A model generated the notes under the pieces. It saw only the letters and a program-made list of their open reading frames with translations. It was not told the DNA's origin and made no database searches. The translations under genes and the position numbers were made by a program. This document shows, one piece after another, positions 37,741 through 51,100 of a DNA stretch of 64,000 nt; the stretch's first letter is position 1, and each line of letters opens with the position of its first letter. Source of the stretch: Cladorhizidae sp. MBARI D1340-BT2 (Eukaryota > Porifera > Demospongiae > Poecilosclerida > Cladorhizidae); the NCBI GenBank assembly GCA_028752905.1, contig JAQNBH010000011.1, positions 23,250,341-23,314,340 of the forward strand, written 5' to 3'.

Positions 37741-40700
37741 AACAAGCCATGAACTCTGGTATGCATCAAGCCATGAACTCTGGTTTGCAACAAGCCATGA
37801 ACTCTGGTGTGCATCAAGCCATGAACTCATGTGTACATCAAGCTTGCATGCAGCAAGCTATGAACTCTGATGTGTATCAAGCTATGAACTCTGGTGTGTA
37901 GTAAGACATGAATTCTGGCATACAGCAAGCCATGAACTCCGGGGTGCATCAAGCCATGAACTCTGGTGTGTATCAAGCTATGGACTCTAGTGTGTAGCAA
38001 CACATGAACTCTGATTTATAGCAGACATGAACTCTGTTCTGTATCAAGCCATAAAATCTGGTGTCTCAAGCCATGAACTCTGGTATGTCTCAAGCCTTGA
38101 ACTCTGGTGTGCATCAAGCCATGAAATTTAGTTTGCATCAAGGAATGAACTCTGGTGTGCATCAAGCCATGAACTCTGGTGTGCATCAAGCCATGAACTC
38201 TTGTTTGCATCAAGCCATGAATTCTGGTGTGCATCAAGCCATTAACTCATGTGTGCATCAAACCATCAACTTTGATGTGCAACAAGCCAAGAACTCTGGT
38301 ATGTATCAGGCTATGAACTCTGGTGTGTAGCAAGACATGCACTCTGGTGTATATCAGTCATGAACTCTGATGTCTTAAGGCTTAAGCCATGAACTATGGA
38401 GTGCATCAAGCCATAAACTCTTGTGTGCATCAGCCTATGAACTCTGGTCTGTATCAAGCTATATGAACTCTGGTGTGTAGCAAAACATAAATTCTGGTGT
38501 GTATCAAGCTATAAACTCCATTGTCTAACAAGCTATATGAATTCTGGTGCGTAGCAAGACATGAACTATGGTGTGCATCAAGCCATGAACTCTGGCGGGA
38601 ATCAAGCTATGAATTCTGGTCTGTATCAAGCAATGAACTCAGGTGTGTAGCAAGTTATGAGGTCTGGTGTGTAGCAGTCATGAACTCTGTATTAAGCCAT
38701 GAACTCTGGTGTCTCAAGCCATGAACTCTGGTGTGCAGCAAGCCATAAACTCTGGTGTGCATCAAGCCATGAACTTCGGTGTGCATCAAGCCATGAACTC
38801 TGGTGGGTATGAAGCTATGAACTCTGTTGTGTAGCAAACCATGAACACAGGCATGCAGCAATCCATGAACTCTGGCATGCACAAGCCATGAACTCTGGTA
38901 TGTATCAAGCTATTAACTCTGGGGTGTAGCAAGACATGAAATTTGGCGTACAGCAAGCCATGAACTCCGGGGTGCATCAAGCTATGAAATCTGGTGTGCA
39001 TCAAGCCATGAACTCTGGCATGCACAAGCCATAAACTCTGGTATGTATCAAGCTATTAACTCTGGGGTGTAGCAAGACATGAAATTTGGCGTACAGCAAG
39101 CCATGAACTCCGGGGTGCATCAATCTATGAAATCTGGTGTGTATCAAGCTATGAACTCTGGTGTGCAGCAAGAGATGAATTCTGGTGTGTTGCCTTCATG
39201 AAGTCTATAACTAGCCATGAACTATAAATGTCTCAAGCCATGAACTCTGGTGTGCATCAAGCCTTGAACTTTGGTGTGCATCGAGCAAAGAACGATGATG
39301 TGCATGAAGCCATGAACTCTGGTGTGCATCAAGCCATGAACTCTGGTTTGCATCAAGCCATGAACTCTGGTGTGCATCAAGCCATAAATTTTGGTGTGCA
39401 TCAAGCTATGAACTCTGGAGGGTAGCAAGCCTTGAACTCTGGAATGGAGCAAGCCATGAACTCTGGCATGTATCAAGCCATGAACTCTGGTGTGTATCAA
39501 GCTATGAACTGTTGTGTTGCAAGACATGAACTCTGGTGTGTAGCAGTCATGAACTCTCTATCAAGCCATGAAGTCAGGCGTCTCAAGCCATGAACTCTGG
39601 TGTGTTTCAAGCCATGAACTCTGGTGTGCTTCAAGCCATGAACACTGGTGTGTATCAAGATATTGAACTCCGGGGTGCATCAAGCTATGAAATCTGGTGT
39701 GCAGCAAGCCATGAACTCTGGCATGCACAAGCCATGAACTCTGGTGTGTATCAAGCTATTAACTCTGGGGTGTAGCAAGACATGAAATTTGGCGTACAGC
39801 AAGTCATGAACTCTGGGGTGCATCAAGCTATGAAATCTGGTGTGTATCAAGCTATGAACTCCGGTGTGCAGCAAGAGATGAATTCTGGTGTGTTGCCTTC
39901 ATGAAGTCTATAACTAGCCATGAACTATAAATGTCTCAAGCCATGAACTCTGGTGTGCATCAAGCCATGAACTTTGGTGTGCATCGAGCTAAGAACGATG
40001 ATGTGCATGAAGCCATGAACTCTGGTGTAGTTCAAGCCATGAACTCTGGTCTGTATCAAGCTATATGAACTCTGGTGTGTAGCAAAACATGAATTCTAGT
40101 GTGTATCAAGCTATGAACTCCAGTCTCTATCAAGCTATATGAATTCTGGTGTGTAGCAAGACATGAACTCTGGTGTGCATCAAGCTAAGAATTCTGGTCT
40201 GTAGCAAGACATGAACTCTGGTGTGTAGCAGTCATGAACTCTGTATCAAGCCATGAACTCTGGTGTGTAGCAAACCTTGAACACTGGTATGTTAAGCCTT
40301 GAACTCTGGTGTGCAACAAGTCTTGATCTCTGGTGTGCATCAAACCATGAACTCAGGTGTGCATCAAGCTATGAACACTGGCATGCAGCAAGCTATGAAC
40401 TCTGATGTGTATCAAGCTATGTATGAACTATGATGTGTAGCAAGACATGAACTCTGGTGTATATCAGTCATTAACTCTGTATCAAGCCATGAACACTGGT
40501 GTCTTAAGCCATGAACTCTGGAGTGTGTCAAGCCATGAGCTTTGTTGTGCATCGAGCTAAGAACGATGATGTGCATGAAGCCATGAACTCTGGTGTAGTT
40601 CAAGCCATGAACTCTGGTGTGCATCAAGCCATGAACTCTGGTTTGCATCAAGCCATGAACTCTGGTGTGCATCAAGCCATAAATTTTGGTGTGCATCAAG

Positions 40701-43700
40701 CTATGAACACTGTTGTGTTGCAAGACATGAACTCTGGTGTGTAGCAGTCATGAACTCTCTATCAAGCCATGAAGTCAGGCGTCTCAAGCCATGAACTCTG
40801 GTGTGTTTCAAGCCATGAACTCTGGTGTGCATCAAGCCATGAACTCTAGTGTACATCAAGCCTTGAACTCTGGTGTGTAGTAAGCCATGAACACTGGTGT
40901 GCATCAAGACATGTACTTTAGTTTGCATTGAGCAATGAACTCTGGTGTGCATCAAGCCATGAACTCTGGTTTGCATCAAGCCATGAACTCTTGTGTGTAT
41001 CAAGCCATGAACTCTGGTGTCTAAAGCGATGAACTCTGCTGTTTGTCAAGCCATGAACTCTGGTGTGCATCAAGCCATGAACTATGGTGTGCATCAAGCC
41101 ATGAACTCTGTTGCACATCAAGCCATGCACTCTGGTGTGCATCAACCCATGAACTCTGGTATGCATCACCAATGAACTCTGGTTTGCATCAAGCCGTGAA
41201 CTTTGGTGTGCATCAAGTCATGAACTCTGGTGGGTATCAAGCCAAGAACTTTGGTGTGTAGCAAGCCATGAACTCTGGCATGCATCAAGGCATTAACTCT
41301 GGTATGTATCAATGTGTGTATGAGGACATGTACTCTCGAGTGTAGCAGTCATGAACTCTGTATCCAGCCATGAACTCAGGTTTGCAGCAAGCCATGAATG
41401 CTAGTGTGTTAAGCCATGTACTCTGTTGTGTGTACCAAGCCATGAACTCTGGTATGCATCAAGCCATGAACTCTGGTTTGCAACAAGCCATGAACTCTGG
41501 TGTGCATCAAGCCATGAACTCATGTGTACATCAAGCTTGCATGCAGCAAGCTATGAACTCTGATGTGTATCAAGCTATGAACTCTGGTGTGTAGTAAGAC
41601 ATGAATTCTGGCATACAGCAAGCCATGAACTCCGGGGTGCATCAAGCCATGAACTCTGGTGTGTATCAAGCTATGGACTCTAGTGTGTAGCAACACATGA
41701 ACTCTGATTTATAGCAGACATGAACTCTGTTCTGTATCAAGCCATAAAATCTGGTGTCTCAAGCCTTGAACTCTGGTATGTATCAAGCCTTGAACTCTGG
41801 TGTGCATCAAGCCATGAAATTTAGTTTGCATCAAGGAATGAACTCTGGTGTGCATCAAGCCATGAACTCTGGTGTGCATCAAGCCATGAACTCTTGTGTG
41901 CATCAAGCCATGAATTCTGGTGTGCATCAAGCCATTAACTCAGGTGTGCATCAAACCATCAACTTTGATGTGCAACAAGCCAAGAACTCTGGTATGTATC
42001 AGGCTATGAACTCTGGTGTGTAGCAAGACATGCACTCTGGTGTATATCAGTCATGAACTCTGTATCAAGCCATGAACTCTGATGTCTTAAGGCTTAAGCC
42101 ATGAACTATGGAGTGTATCAAGCCATAAACTCTTGTGTGCATCAGCCTAAGAACTCTGGTCTGTATCAAGCTATATGAACTCTGGTGTGTAGCAAAACAT
42201 AAATTCTGGTGTGTATCAAGCTATAAACTCCATTGTCTAACAAGCTATATGAATTCTGATGTGTAGCAAGACATGAACTATGGTGTGCATCAAGCCATGA
42301 ACTCTGGCGGGAATCAAGCTATGAATTCTGGTCTGTATCAAGCAATGAACTCAGGTGTGTAGCAAGTTATGAGGTCTGGTGTGTAGCAGTCATGAACTCT
42401 GTATTAAGCCATGAACTCTGGTGTCTCAAGCCATGAACTCTGGTGTGCAGCAAGCCATAAACTCTGGTATGCATCAAGCCATGAACTTCAGTGTGCATCA
42501 AGCCATGAACTCTGGTGGGTATGAAGCTATGAACTCTGTTGTGTAGCAAACCATGAACACAGGCATGCAGCAAGCCATGAACTCTGGCATGCACAAGCCA
42601 TGAACTCTGGTATGTATCAAGCTATTAACTCTGGGGTGTAGCAAGACATGAAATTTGGCGTACAGCAAGCCATGAACTCCGGGGTGCATCAAGCTATGAA
42701 ATCTGGTGTGCAGCAAGCCATGAACTCTGGCATGCACAAGCCATGAACTCTGGTATGTATCAAGCTATTAACTCTGGGGTGTAGCAAGACATGAAATTTG
42801 GCGTACAGCAAGCCATGAACTCCGGGGTGCATCAATCTATGAAATCTGGTGTGTATCAAGCTATGAACTCTGGTGTGCAGCAAGAGATGAATTCTGGTGT
42901 GTTGCCTTCATGAAGTCTATAACTAGCCATGAACTATAAATGTCTCAAGCCATGAACTCTGGTGTGCATCAAGCCTTGAACTTTGGTGTGCATCGAGCAA
43001 AGAACGATGATGTGCATGAAGCCATGAACTCTGGTGTAGTTCAAGCCATGAACTCTGGTGTGCATCAAGCCATGAACTCTGGTATACATCAAGCCATGAA
43101 CTCTGGTGTGCATCAAGCCATAAATTTTGGTGTGCATCAAGCTATGAACTCTGGAGGGTAGCAAGCCTTGAACTCTGGAATGGAGCAAGCCATGAACTCT
43201 GGCATGTATCAAGCCATGAACTCTGGTATGTATCAAGCTATGAACTGTTGTCTTGCAAGACATGAACTCTGGTGTGTAGCAGTCATGAACTCTCTATCAA
43301 GCCTTGAAGTCAGGCGTCTCAAGCCATGAACTCTGGTGTGTTTCAAGCCATGAACTCTGGTGTGCTTCAAGCCATGAACACTGGTGTGTATCGAGCTATT
43401 GAACTCCGGGGTGCATCAAGCTATGAAATCTGGTGTGCAGCAAGCCATGAACTCTGGCATGCACAAGCCATGAACTCTGGTGTGTATCAAGCTATTAACT
43501 CTGGGGTGTAGCAAGACATGAAATTTGGCGTACAGCAAGTCATGCACTCTGGGGTGCATCAAGCTATGAAATCTGGTGTGTATCAAGCTATGAACTCCGG
43601 TGTGCAGCAAGAGATGAATTCTGGTGTGTTGCCTTCATGAAGTCTATAACTAGCCATGAACTATAAATGTCTCAAGCCATGAACTCTGGTGTGCATCAAG

Positions 43701-44390
43701 CCATGAACTTTGGTGTGCATCGAGCTAAGAACGATGATGTGCATGAAGCCATGAACTCTGGTGTAGTTCAAGCCATGAACTCTGGTCTGTATCAAGCTAT
43801 ATGAACTCTGGTGTGTAGCAAAACATGAATTCTAGTGTGTATCAAGCTATGAACTCCAGTCTCTATCAAGCTATATGAATTCTGGTGTGTAGCAAGACAT
43901 GAACTCTGGTGTGCATCAAGCTAAGAATTCTGGTCTGTAGCAAGACATGAACTCTGGTGTGTAGCAGTCATGAACTCTGTATCAAGCCATGAACTCTGGT
44001 GTGTAGCAAACCTTGAACACTGGTATGTTAAGCCTTGAACTCTGGTGTGCAACAAGTCTTGATCTCTGGTGTGCATCAAACCATGAACTCAGGTGTGCAT
44101 CAAGCTATGAACACTGGCATGCAGCAAGCTATGAACTCTGATGTGTATCAAGCTATGTATGAACTATGATGTGTAGCAAGACATGAACTCTGGTGTATAT
44201 CAGTCATTAACTCTGTATCAAGCCATGAACACTGGTGTCTTAAGCCATGAACTCTGGAGTGTGTCAAGCCATGAGCTTTGTTGTGCATCGAGCTAAGAAC
44301 GATGATGTGCATGAAGCCATGAACTCTGGTGTAGTTCAAGCCATGAACTCTGGTGTGCATCAAGCCATGAACTCTGGTTTGCATCAAGCC
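37741..44390 (+). repeat. Tandem pair of about 3.7-kb supermonomers (F-G-H-I-J-A-J-A)
   Basis: Modules F to A recur with offsets of 3,693 (G), 3,712 (H to A) and 3,736 bp (second J to last A); steps of about 24 bp reflect gain or loss of single units. In the first copy, A near 39228 lacks one GTAGTTCAAGCC unit that the second copy has near 43030. Between the copies, at 40800-41370, M/E sequence is joined directly to B sequence near 40820. Confidence 0.8.
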
Positions 44391-46182
44391 ATGAACTCTG
44401 GTGTGCATCAAGCCATAATTTTGGTGTGCATCAAGCTATGAACACTGTTGTGTTGCAAGACATGAACTCTGGTGTGTAGCAGTCATGAACTCTCTATCAA
44501 GCCATGAAGTCAGGCGTCTCAAGCCATGAACTCTGGTGTGTTTCAAGCCATGAACTCTGGTGTGCTTCAAGCCCTGAACACTGGTGTGTATCAAGCTATA
44601 AACTCTGGTGAGCATCAAGTCATGAACTCTGGTGTGCAACAAGCCATGAACTCTGGTGTGCATCAAGCCATGAACTCTGGTATGTAGTAAGGCATGAACT
44701 CTGGTGTGCATCAAGCCAATAACTCTGGTGTGTATCAAGCTAAGAATTCTGGTCTGTAGCAAGACATGAACTCTGGTGTGTAGCAGTCATGAACTCTGTA
44801 TCAAGCCATGAACTCTGGTGTGTAGCAAACCTTGAACACTGGTATGTTAAGCCTTGAACTCTGGTGTGCAACAAGTCATGATCTCTGGTGTGCATCAAAC
44901 CATGAACTCAGGTGTGCATCAAGCTATGAACACTGGCATGCAGCAAGCTATGAACTCTGATGTGTATCAAGCTATGTATGAACTATGATGTGTAGCAAGA
45001 CATGAACTCTGGTGTATATCAGTCATTAACTCTGTATCAAGCCATGAACACTGGTGTCTTAAGCCATGAACTCTGGAGTGTGTCAAGCCATGAACTCTGG
45101 TGTGCATCAAGCCATGATCTCTGGTGTGCATCAAGCCATGAACTCTGGTCTGTATCAAGCTATATGAACATTGGTGTATAGCAAAACATGAATTCTAGTG
45201 TGTATCAAGCTATGAACTCCAGTCTCTATCAAGCTATATGAATTCTGGTGTGTAGCAAGACATGAACTCTGGTGTGCATCAAGCCATGAACTCTGGTGTG
45301 CATCAAGCCATAAATTTTGGTGTGCATCAAGCTATGAACACTGTTGTGTAGCAAGACATGAACTCTGGTGTGTAGCAGTCATGAACTCTCTATCAAGCCT
45401 TGAAGTCAGGCGTCTAAAGCCATGAACTCTGGTGTGTTTCAAGCCATGAACTCTGGTGTGCTTCAAGCCATGAACACTGGTGTGTATCAAGCTATTAACT
45501 CTGGTGAGCATCAAGTCATGAACTCTGGTGTGCAACAAGCCATGAACTCTGGTGTGCATCAAGCCATGAACTCTGGTATGTAGTAAGGCATGAACTCTGG
45601 CGTGCATCAAGCCAGTAACTCTGGTGTGTATCAAGCATAGAATTCTGGTCTGTAGCAAGACATGAACTCTGGTGTGTAGCAGTCATGAACTCTGTATCAA
45701 GCCATGAACTCTGGTGTGTAGCAACCCTTGAACACTGGTATGTTAAGCCTTGAACTCTGGTGTGCAACAAGTCATGATCTCTGGTGTGCATCAAACCATG
45801 AACTCAGGTGTGCATCAAGCAATGAACACTGGCATGCAGCAAGTTATGAACTCTGATGTGTATCAAGCTATGTATGAACTATGATGTGTAGCAAGACATG
45901 AACTCTGGTGTATATCAGTCATTAACTCTGTATCAAGCCATGAACACTGGTGTCTTAAGCCATGAACTCTGGAGTGTCTCAAGCCATGAACTCTGGTGTG
46001 CATCAAGCCATGAACTCTGGTGTGCATCAAGCCATGAACTCTGGTCTGTATCAAGCTATATGAACTCTGGTGTGTAGCAAAACATGAATTCTAGTATGTA
46101 TCAAGCTATGAACTCCAGTCTCTCTCAAGCTATATGAATTCTGGTGTGTAGCAAGACATGAACTCTGGTGTGCATCAAGCCA
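44391..46182 (+). repeat. Tandem pair of 896-bp higher-order repeats (B-C)
   Basis: Copy 1 (44391-45286) and copy 2 (45287-46182) share a constant 896-bp offset through B and C. Copy 1 resembles the block near 33673-34395 at offset 10,763, and copy 2 resembles it at 11,659, so the pair probably formed by misaligned exchange between two B-C blocks. Confidence 0.8.
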
Positions 46183-48169
46183 TGAACTGGTGTGCATCAA
46201 GCCATGAACTCAGGTCTGTATCAAGCTATATGAACTCTGGTGTGTAGCAAAACATGAATTCTAGTGTGTATCTAGCTATGAACTACAGTCTCTATCAAGC
46301 TATATGAATTCTGGTGTGTAGCAAGACATGAACTCTGGTGTGCATCAAGCCATGAACTCTGGCGGGTATCAAGCTATGAACTCTGGTCTGTATCAAGCTA
46401 TCAACTCGGGTGTGTAGCAAGTTATGAGGACTTGTGTGTAGCAGTCATGAACTCTGTATCAAGCCATGAAGTCTAGCGTCTCAAGCCATGAACTCTGGTG
46501 TGTTTCAAGCCATGAACTCTGGTGTGCATCAAGCCATCAACTCTGGTGTGTAACAAGCTATTAACTCTGGTGTGCATCAACCTATGAACTCTGGTGTGCA
46601 TCAAGCCATGAACTCTGGTGTGCATCAAGCCATGAACTCTGGTGTGAAGCAAGCCATGAACTCTGGCGTGTATCAAGCTATGAATTCTTGTCTGTAGCAA
46701 CATATGAACTCTGGTGTGTAGCAGTTATGAACTCCGTATCAGGCATTGAAATCTCATGTGCAGCAAGCCTTGAACACTGGTGTGTTAAGCCATGTACTCT
46801 GGTGTGCACCAAGCCATGAACTCTGGTTTGCATCAAGCCATGAACTCTGGTGTGCAACAATCTGGTTTGCATCGAACCATGAACTCAGTTGTGCATTAAG
46901 CTATGAACAATGGAATGCAGCAAGCTATGAACTCTGGTGTCTATCAAGCTATGTATGAACTCTGATGTGCATCAAGCCATGAACTCTGGTGTGTATCAAG
47001 CTATTAACTCTAGTGTGTAGCATGGCATGAACTCTGGTGTGTACGAGTCATGAATTCTGTATCAAGCCATGAACTCTGGTGGCTCGAGCCATGAACTCTG
47101 GTATGTGTCAAGCCATGAACTCTGGTGTGCATCAAGCCATGAACTATGGTTTGCATCGAGCCATGAACTCTGGTGTGCATCAAGCCATGAACACTGGTGT
47201 GCATCAAGCCATGAACGCTGGTGTGCATCAAGCCATGAACTCTGGTATGCATCAAGCCATGAACTCTAGTGTGCATCAAGCCATGAACTCTGGTGTGCAT
47301 CAACCCATGAACTCTGGTGTGCATCAAGACATGAACTCTAGTGTACATCAAGCCTTGAACTCTGGTGTGCATCAAGCCATGAACTCTGGTGTGCATCAAG
47401 CCATGAACTCTGGTGTGAAGCAAGCCATGAACTCTGGCGTGTATCAAGCTATGAATTCTTGTCTGTAGCAACACATGAACTCTGGTGTGTAGCAGTTATG
47501 AACTCCGTATCAGGCAATGAAATCTCATGTGCAGCAAGCCTTGAACACTGGTGTGTTAAGCCATGTACTCTGGTGTGTACCAAGCCATGAACTCTGGTTT
47601 GCATCAAGCCATGAACTCTGGTGTGCAACAAGCCATGAACTCTGGTTTGCATCAAACCATGAACTCAGGTATGCATTAAGCTATGAACAATGGAATGCAT
47701 CAAGCTATGAACTCTGGTGTCTATCAAGCTATGTATGAACTCTGATGTGCATCAAGCCATGAACTCTGGTGTGTATCAAGCTATTAACTGTAGTGTGTAG
47801 CAAGGCATGAACTCTGGTGTGTACGAGTTATGAATTCTGTATCAAGCCATGAACTCTGGTGGCTCGAGCCATGGACTCTGGTATGTGTCAAGCCATGAAC
47901 TATGGTGTGCATCAAGCCATGAACTTTGGTTTGCATCGAGCCATGAACTCTGGTGTGCATCAAGCCATGAACACTGGTGTGCATCAAGCCATGAACTCTG
48001 GTGTGCATCAAGCCATGAACTCTGGTATGCATCAAGCCATGAACTCTAGTGTGCATCAAGCCATGAACTCTGGTATGCATCAACCCATGAACTCTGGTGT
48101 GCATCAAGCCATGAACTCTGGTTTGCATCAAGCCATGAACTCTTGTGTGTATCAAGCCATGAACTCTGG
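46183..48169 (+). repeat. 24-bp satellite, modules K-L-M with L-M repeated
   Basis: K (46473-46703), L (46746) and M (47069) are followed by a second L (47517) and M (47849) at offsets of 771-780 bp. The left part, including the CCATGAACTGGTGTG breakpoint at 46180, matches 34521 onward at offset 11,659. Confidence 0.75.
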
Positions 48170-51100
48170 TGTCTCAAGCGATGAACTCTGGTGTGTGTCA
48201 AGCCATGAACTCTGGTGTGCATCAAGCCATGAACTATGGTGTGCATCAAGCCATGAACTCTGTTGCACATCAAGCCATGCACTCTGGTGTGCATCAACCC
48301 ATGAACTCTGGTGTGCATCACCAATGAACTCTGGTTTGCATCAAGCTGTGAACTTTGGTGTGCATCAAGTCATGAACTCTGGTGGGTATCAAGCCAAGAA
48401 CTCTGGTGTATAGCAAGCCATGAACTCTGGCATGCATCAAGGCATTAACTCTGGTATGTATCAATGTGTGTATGACGACATGTACTCTCAAGTGTAGCAG
48501 TCATGAACTCTGTATCCAGCCATGAACTCAGGTTTGCAGCAAGCCATGAATGCTAGTGTATTAAGCCATGTACTATGGTGTGTGTACCAAGCCATGAACT
48601 CTGGTATGCATCAAGCCATGAACTCTGGTTTGCAACAAGCCATGAACTCTGGTGTGCATCAAGCCATGAACTCATGTGTACATCAAGCTTGCATGCAGCA
48701 AGCTATGAACTCTGATGTGTATCAAGCTATGAACTCTGGTGTGTAGTAAGACATGAATTCTGGCATACAGCAAGCCATGAACTCCGGGGTGCATAAAGCC
48801 ATGAACTCTGGTGTGTATCAAGCTATGGACTCTAGTGTGTAGCAACACATGAACTCTGATTTATAGCAGACATGAACTCTGTTCTGTATCAAGCCATAAA
48901 ATCTTGTGTCTCAAGCCATGAACTCTGGTATGTATCAAGCCTTGAACTCTGGTGTACATCAATCCATGAAATTTAGTTTGCATCAAGGAATGAACTCTGG
49001 TGTGCATCAAGCCATGAACTCTGGTGTGCATCAAGCCATGAACTCTTGTGTGCATCAAGCCATGAATTCTGGTGTGCATCAAGCCATTAACTCAGGTGTG
49101 CATCAAACCATCAACTTTGATGTGCAACAAGCCAAGAACTCTGGTGTGTATCAGGCTATGAACTCTGGTGTGTAGCAAGACATGCACTCTGGTGTATATC
49201 GGTCATGAACTCTGTATCAAGCCATGAACTCTGATGTCTTAAGGCTTAAGCCATGAACTCTGGAGTGTGTCAAGCCATAAACTCTTGTGTGCATCAAGCT
49301 ATGAACTCTGGTCTGTATCAAGCTATATGAACTCTGGTGTGTAGCAAAACATAAATTCTGGTGTGTATCAAGCTATAAACTCCATTGTCTAACAAGCTAT
49401 ATGAATTCTGGTGTGTAGCAAGACATGAACTCTGGTGTGCATCAAGCCATGAACTCTGGCGGGAATCAAGCTATGAATTCTGGTCTGTATCAAGCAATGA
49501 ACTCAGGTGTGTAGCAAGTTATGAGGTCTGGTGTGTAGCAGTCATGAACTCTGTATTAAGCCATGAACTCTGGAGTCTCAAGCCATGAACTCTGGTGTAC
49601 AGCAAGCCATAAACTCTGGTGTGCATCAAGCCATGAACTTCGGTGTACATCAAGCCATGAACTCTGGTGGGTATGAAGCTATGAACTCTGTTGTGTAGCA
49701 AACCATGAAAACAGGCATGCAGCAAGCCATAAACTCTGGCATGCACAAGCCATGAACTCTGGTATGTATCAAGCTATTAACTCTGGGGTGTAGCAAGACA
49801 TGAAATTTGGCATACAGCAAGCCATGAACTCCGTGGTGCATCAAGCTATGAAATCTGGTGTGCAGCAAGCCATGAACTCTGGCATGCACAAGCCATGAAC
49901 TCTGGTATGTATCAAGCTATTAACTCTGGGGTGTAGCAAGACATGAAATTTGGCGTACAGCAAGCCATGAACTCCGGGGTGCATCAATCTATGAAATCTG
50001 GTGTGTATCAAGCTATGAACTCTGGTGTGCAGCAAGAGATGAATTCTGGTGTGTTGCCTTCATGAAGTTTATAACTAGCCATGAACTATAAATGTCTCAA
50101 GCCATGAACTCTGGTGTGCATCAAGCCATGAACTTTGGTGTGCATCGAGCTAAGAACGATGATGTGCATGAAGCCATGAACTCTGGTGTAGTTCAAGCCA
50201 TAAACTCTGGTGTGCATCAAGCCATGAACTCTGGTTTGCATCAAGCCATGAACTCTGGTGTGCATCAAGCCATAAATTTTGGTGTGCATCAAGCTATGAA
50301 CTCTGGTGGGTAGCAAGCCTTGAACTCTGGAATGGAGCAAGCCATGAACTCTGGCATGTATCAAGCCATGAACTCTGGTGTGTATCAAGCTATGAACTGT
50401 TGTGTTGCAAGACATGAACTCTGGTGTGTAGCAGTCATGAACTCTCTATCAAGCCATGAAGTCAGGCGTCTCAAGCCATGAACTCTGGTGTGTTTCAAGC
50501 CATGAACTCTGGTGTGCTTCAAGCCAGGAACACTGGTGTGTATCAAGCTATTGAACTCCGGGGTGCATCAAGCTATGAAATCTGGTGTGCAGCATGCCAT
50601 GAACTCTGGCATGTACAAGCCATGAACTCTGGTGTGTATCAATCTATTAACTCTGGGGTGTAGCAAGACATGAAATTTGGCGTACAGCAAGCCATGAACT
50701 CTGGGGTGCATCAAGCTATGAAATCTGGTGTGTATCAAGCTATGAACTCCGGAGTGCAGCAAGAGATGAATTCTGTTGTGTTGCCTTCATGAAGTCTATA
50801 ACTAGCCATGAACTATAAATGTCTCAAGCCATGAACTCTGGTGTGCATCAAGCCATGAACTTTGGTGTGCATCGAGCTAAGAACGATGATGTGCATGAAG
50901 CCATGAACTCTGGTGTAGTTCAAGCCATGAACTCTGGTGTGCATCAAGCCATGAACTCTGGTTTGCATCAAGCCATGAACTCTGGTGTGCATCAAGCCAT
51001 AAATTTTGGTGTGCATCAAGCTATGAACTCTGGTGGGTAGCAAGCCTTGAACTCTGGAATGGAGCAAGGCATGAACTCTGGCATGTATCAAGCCATGAAC

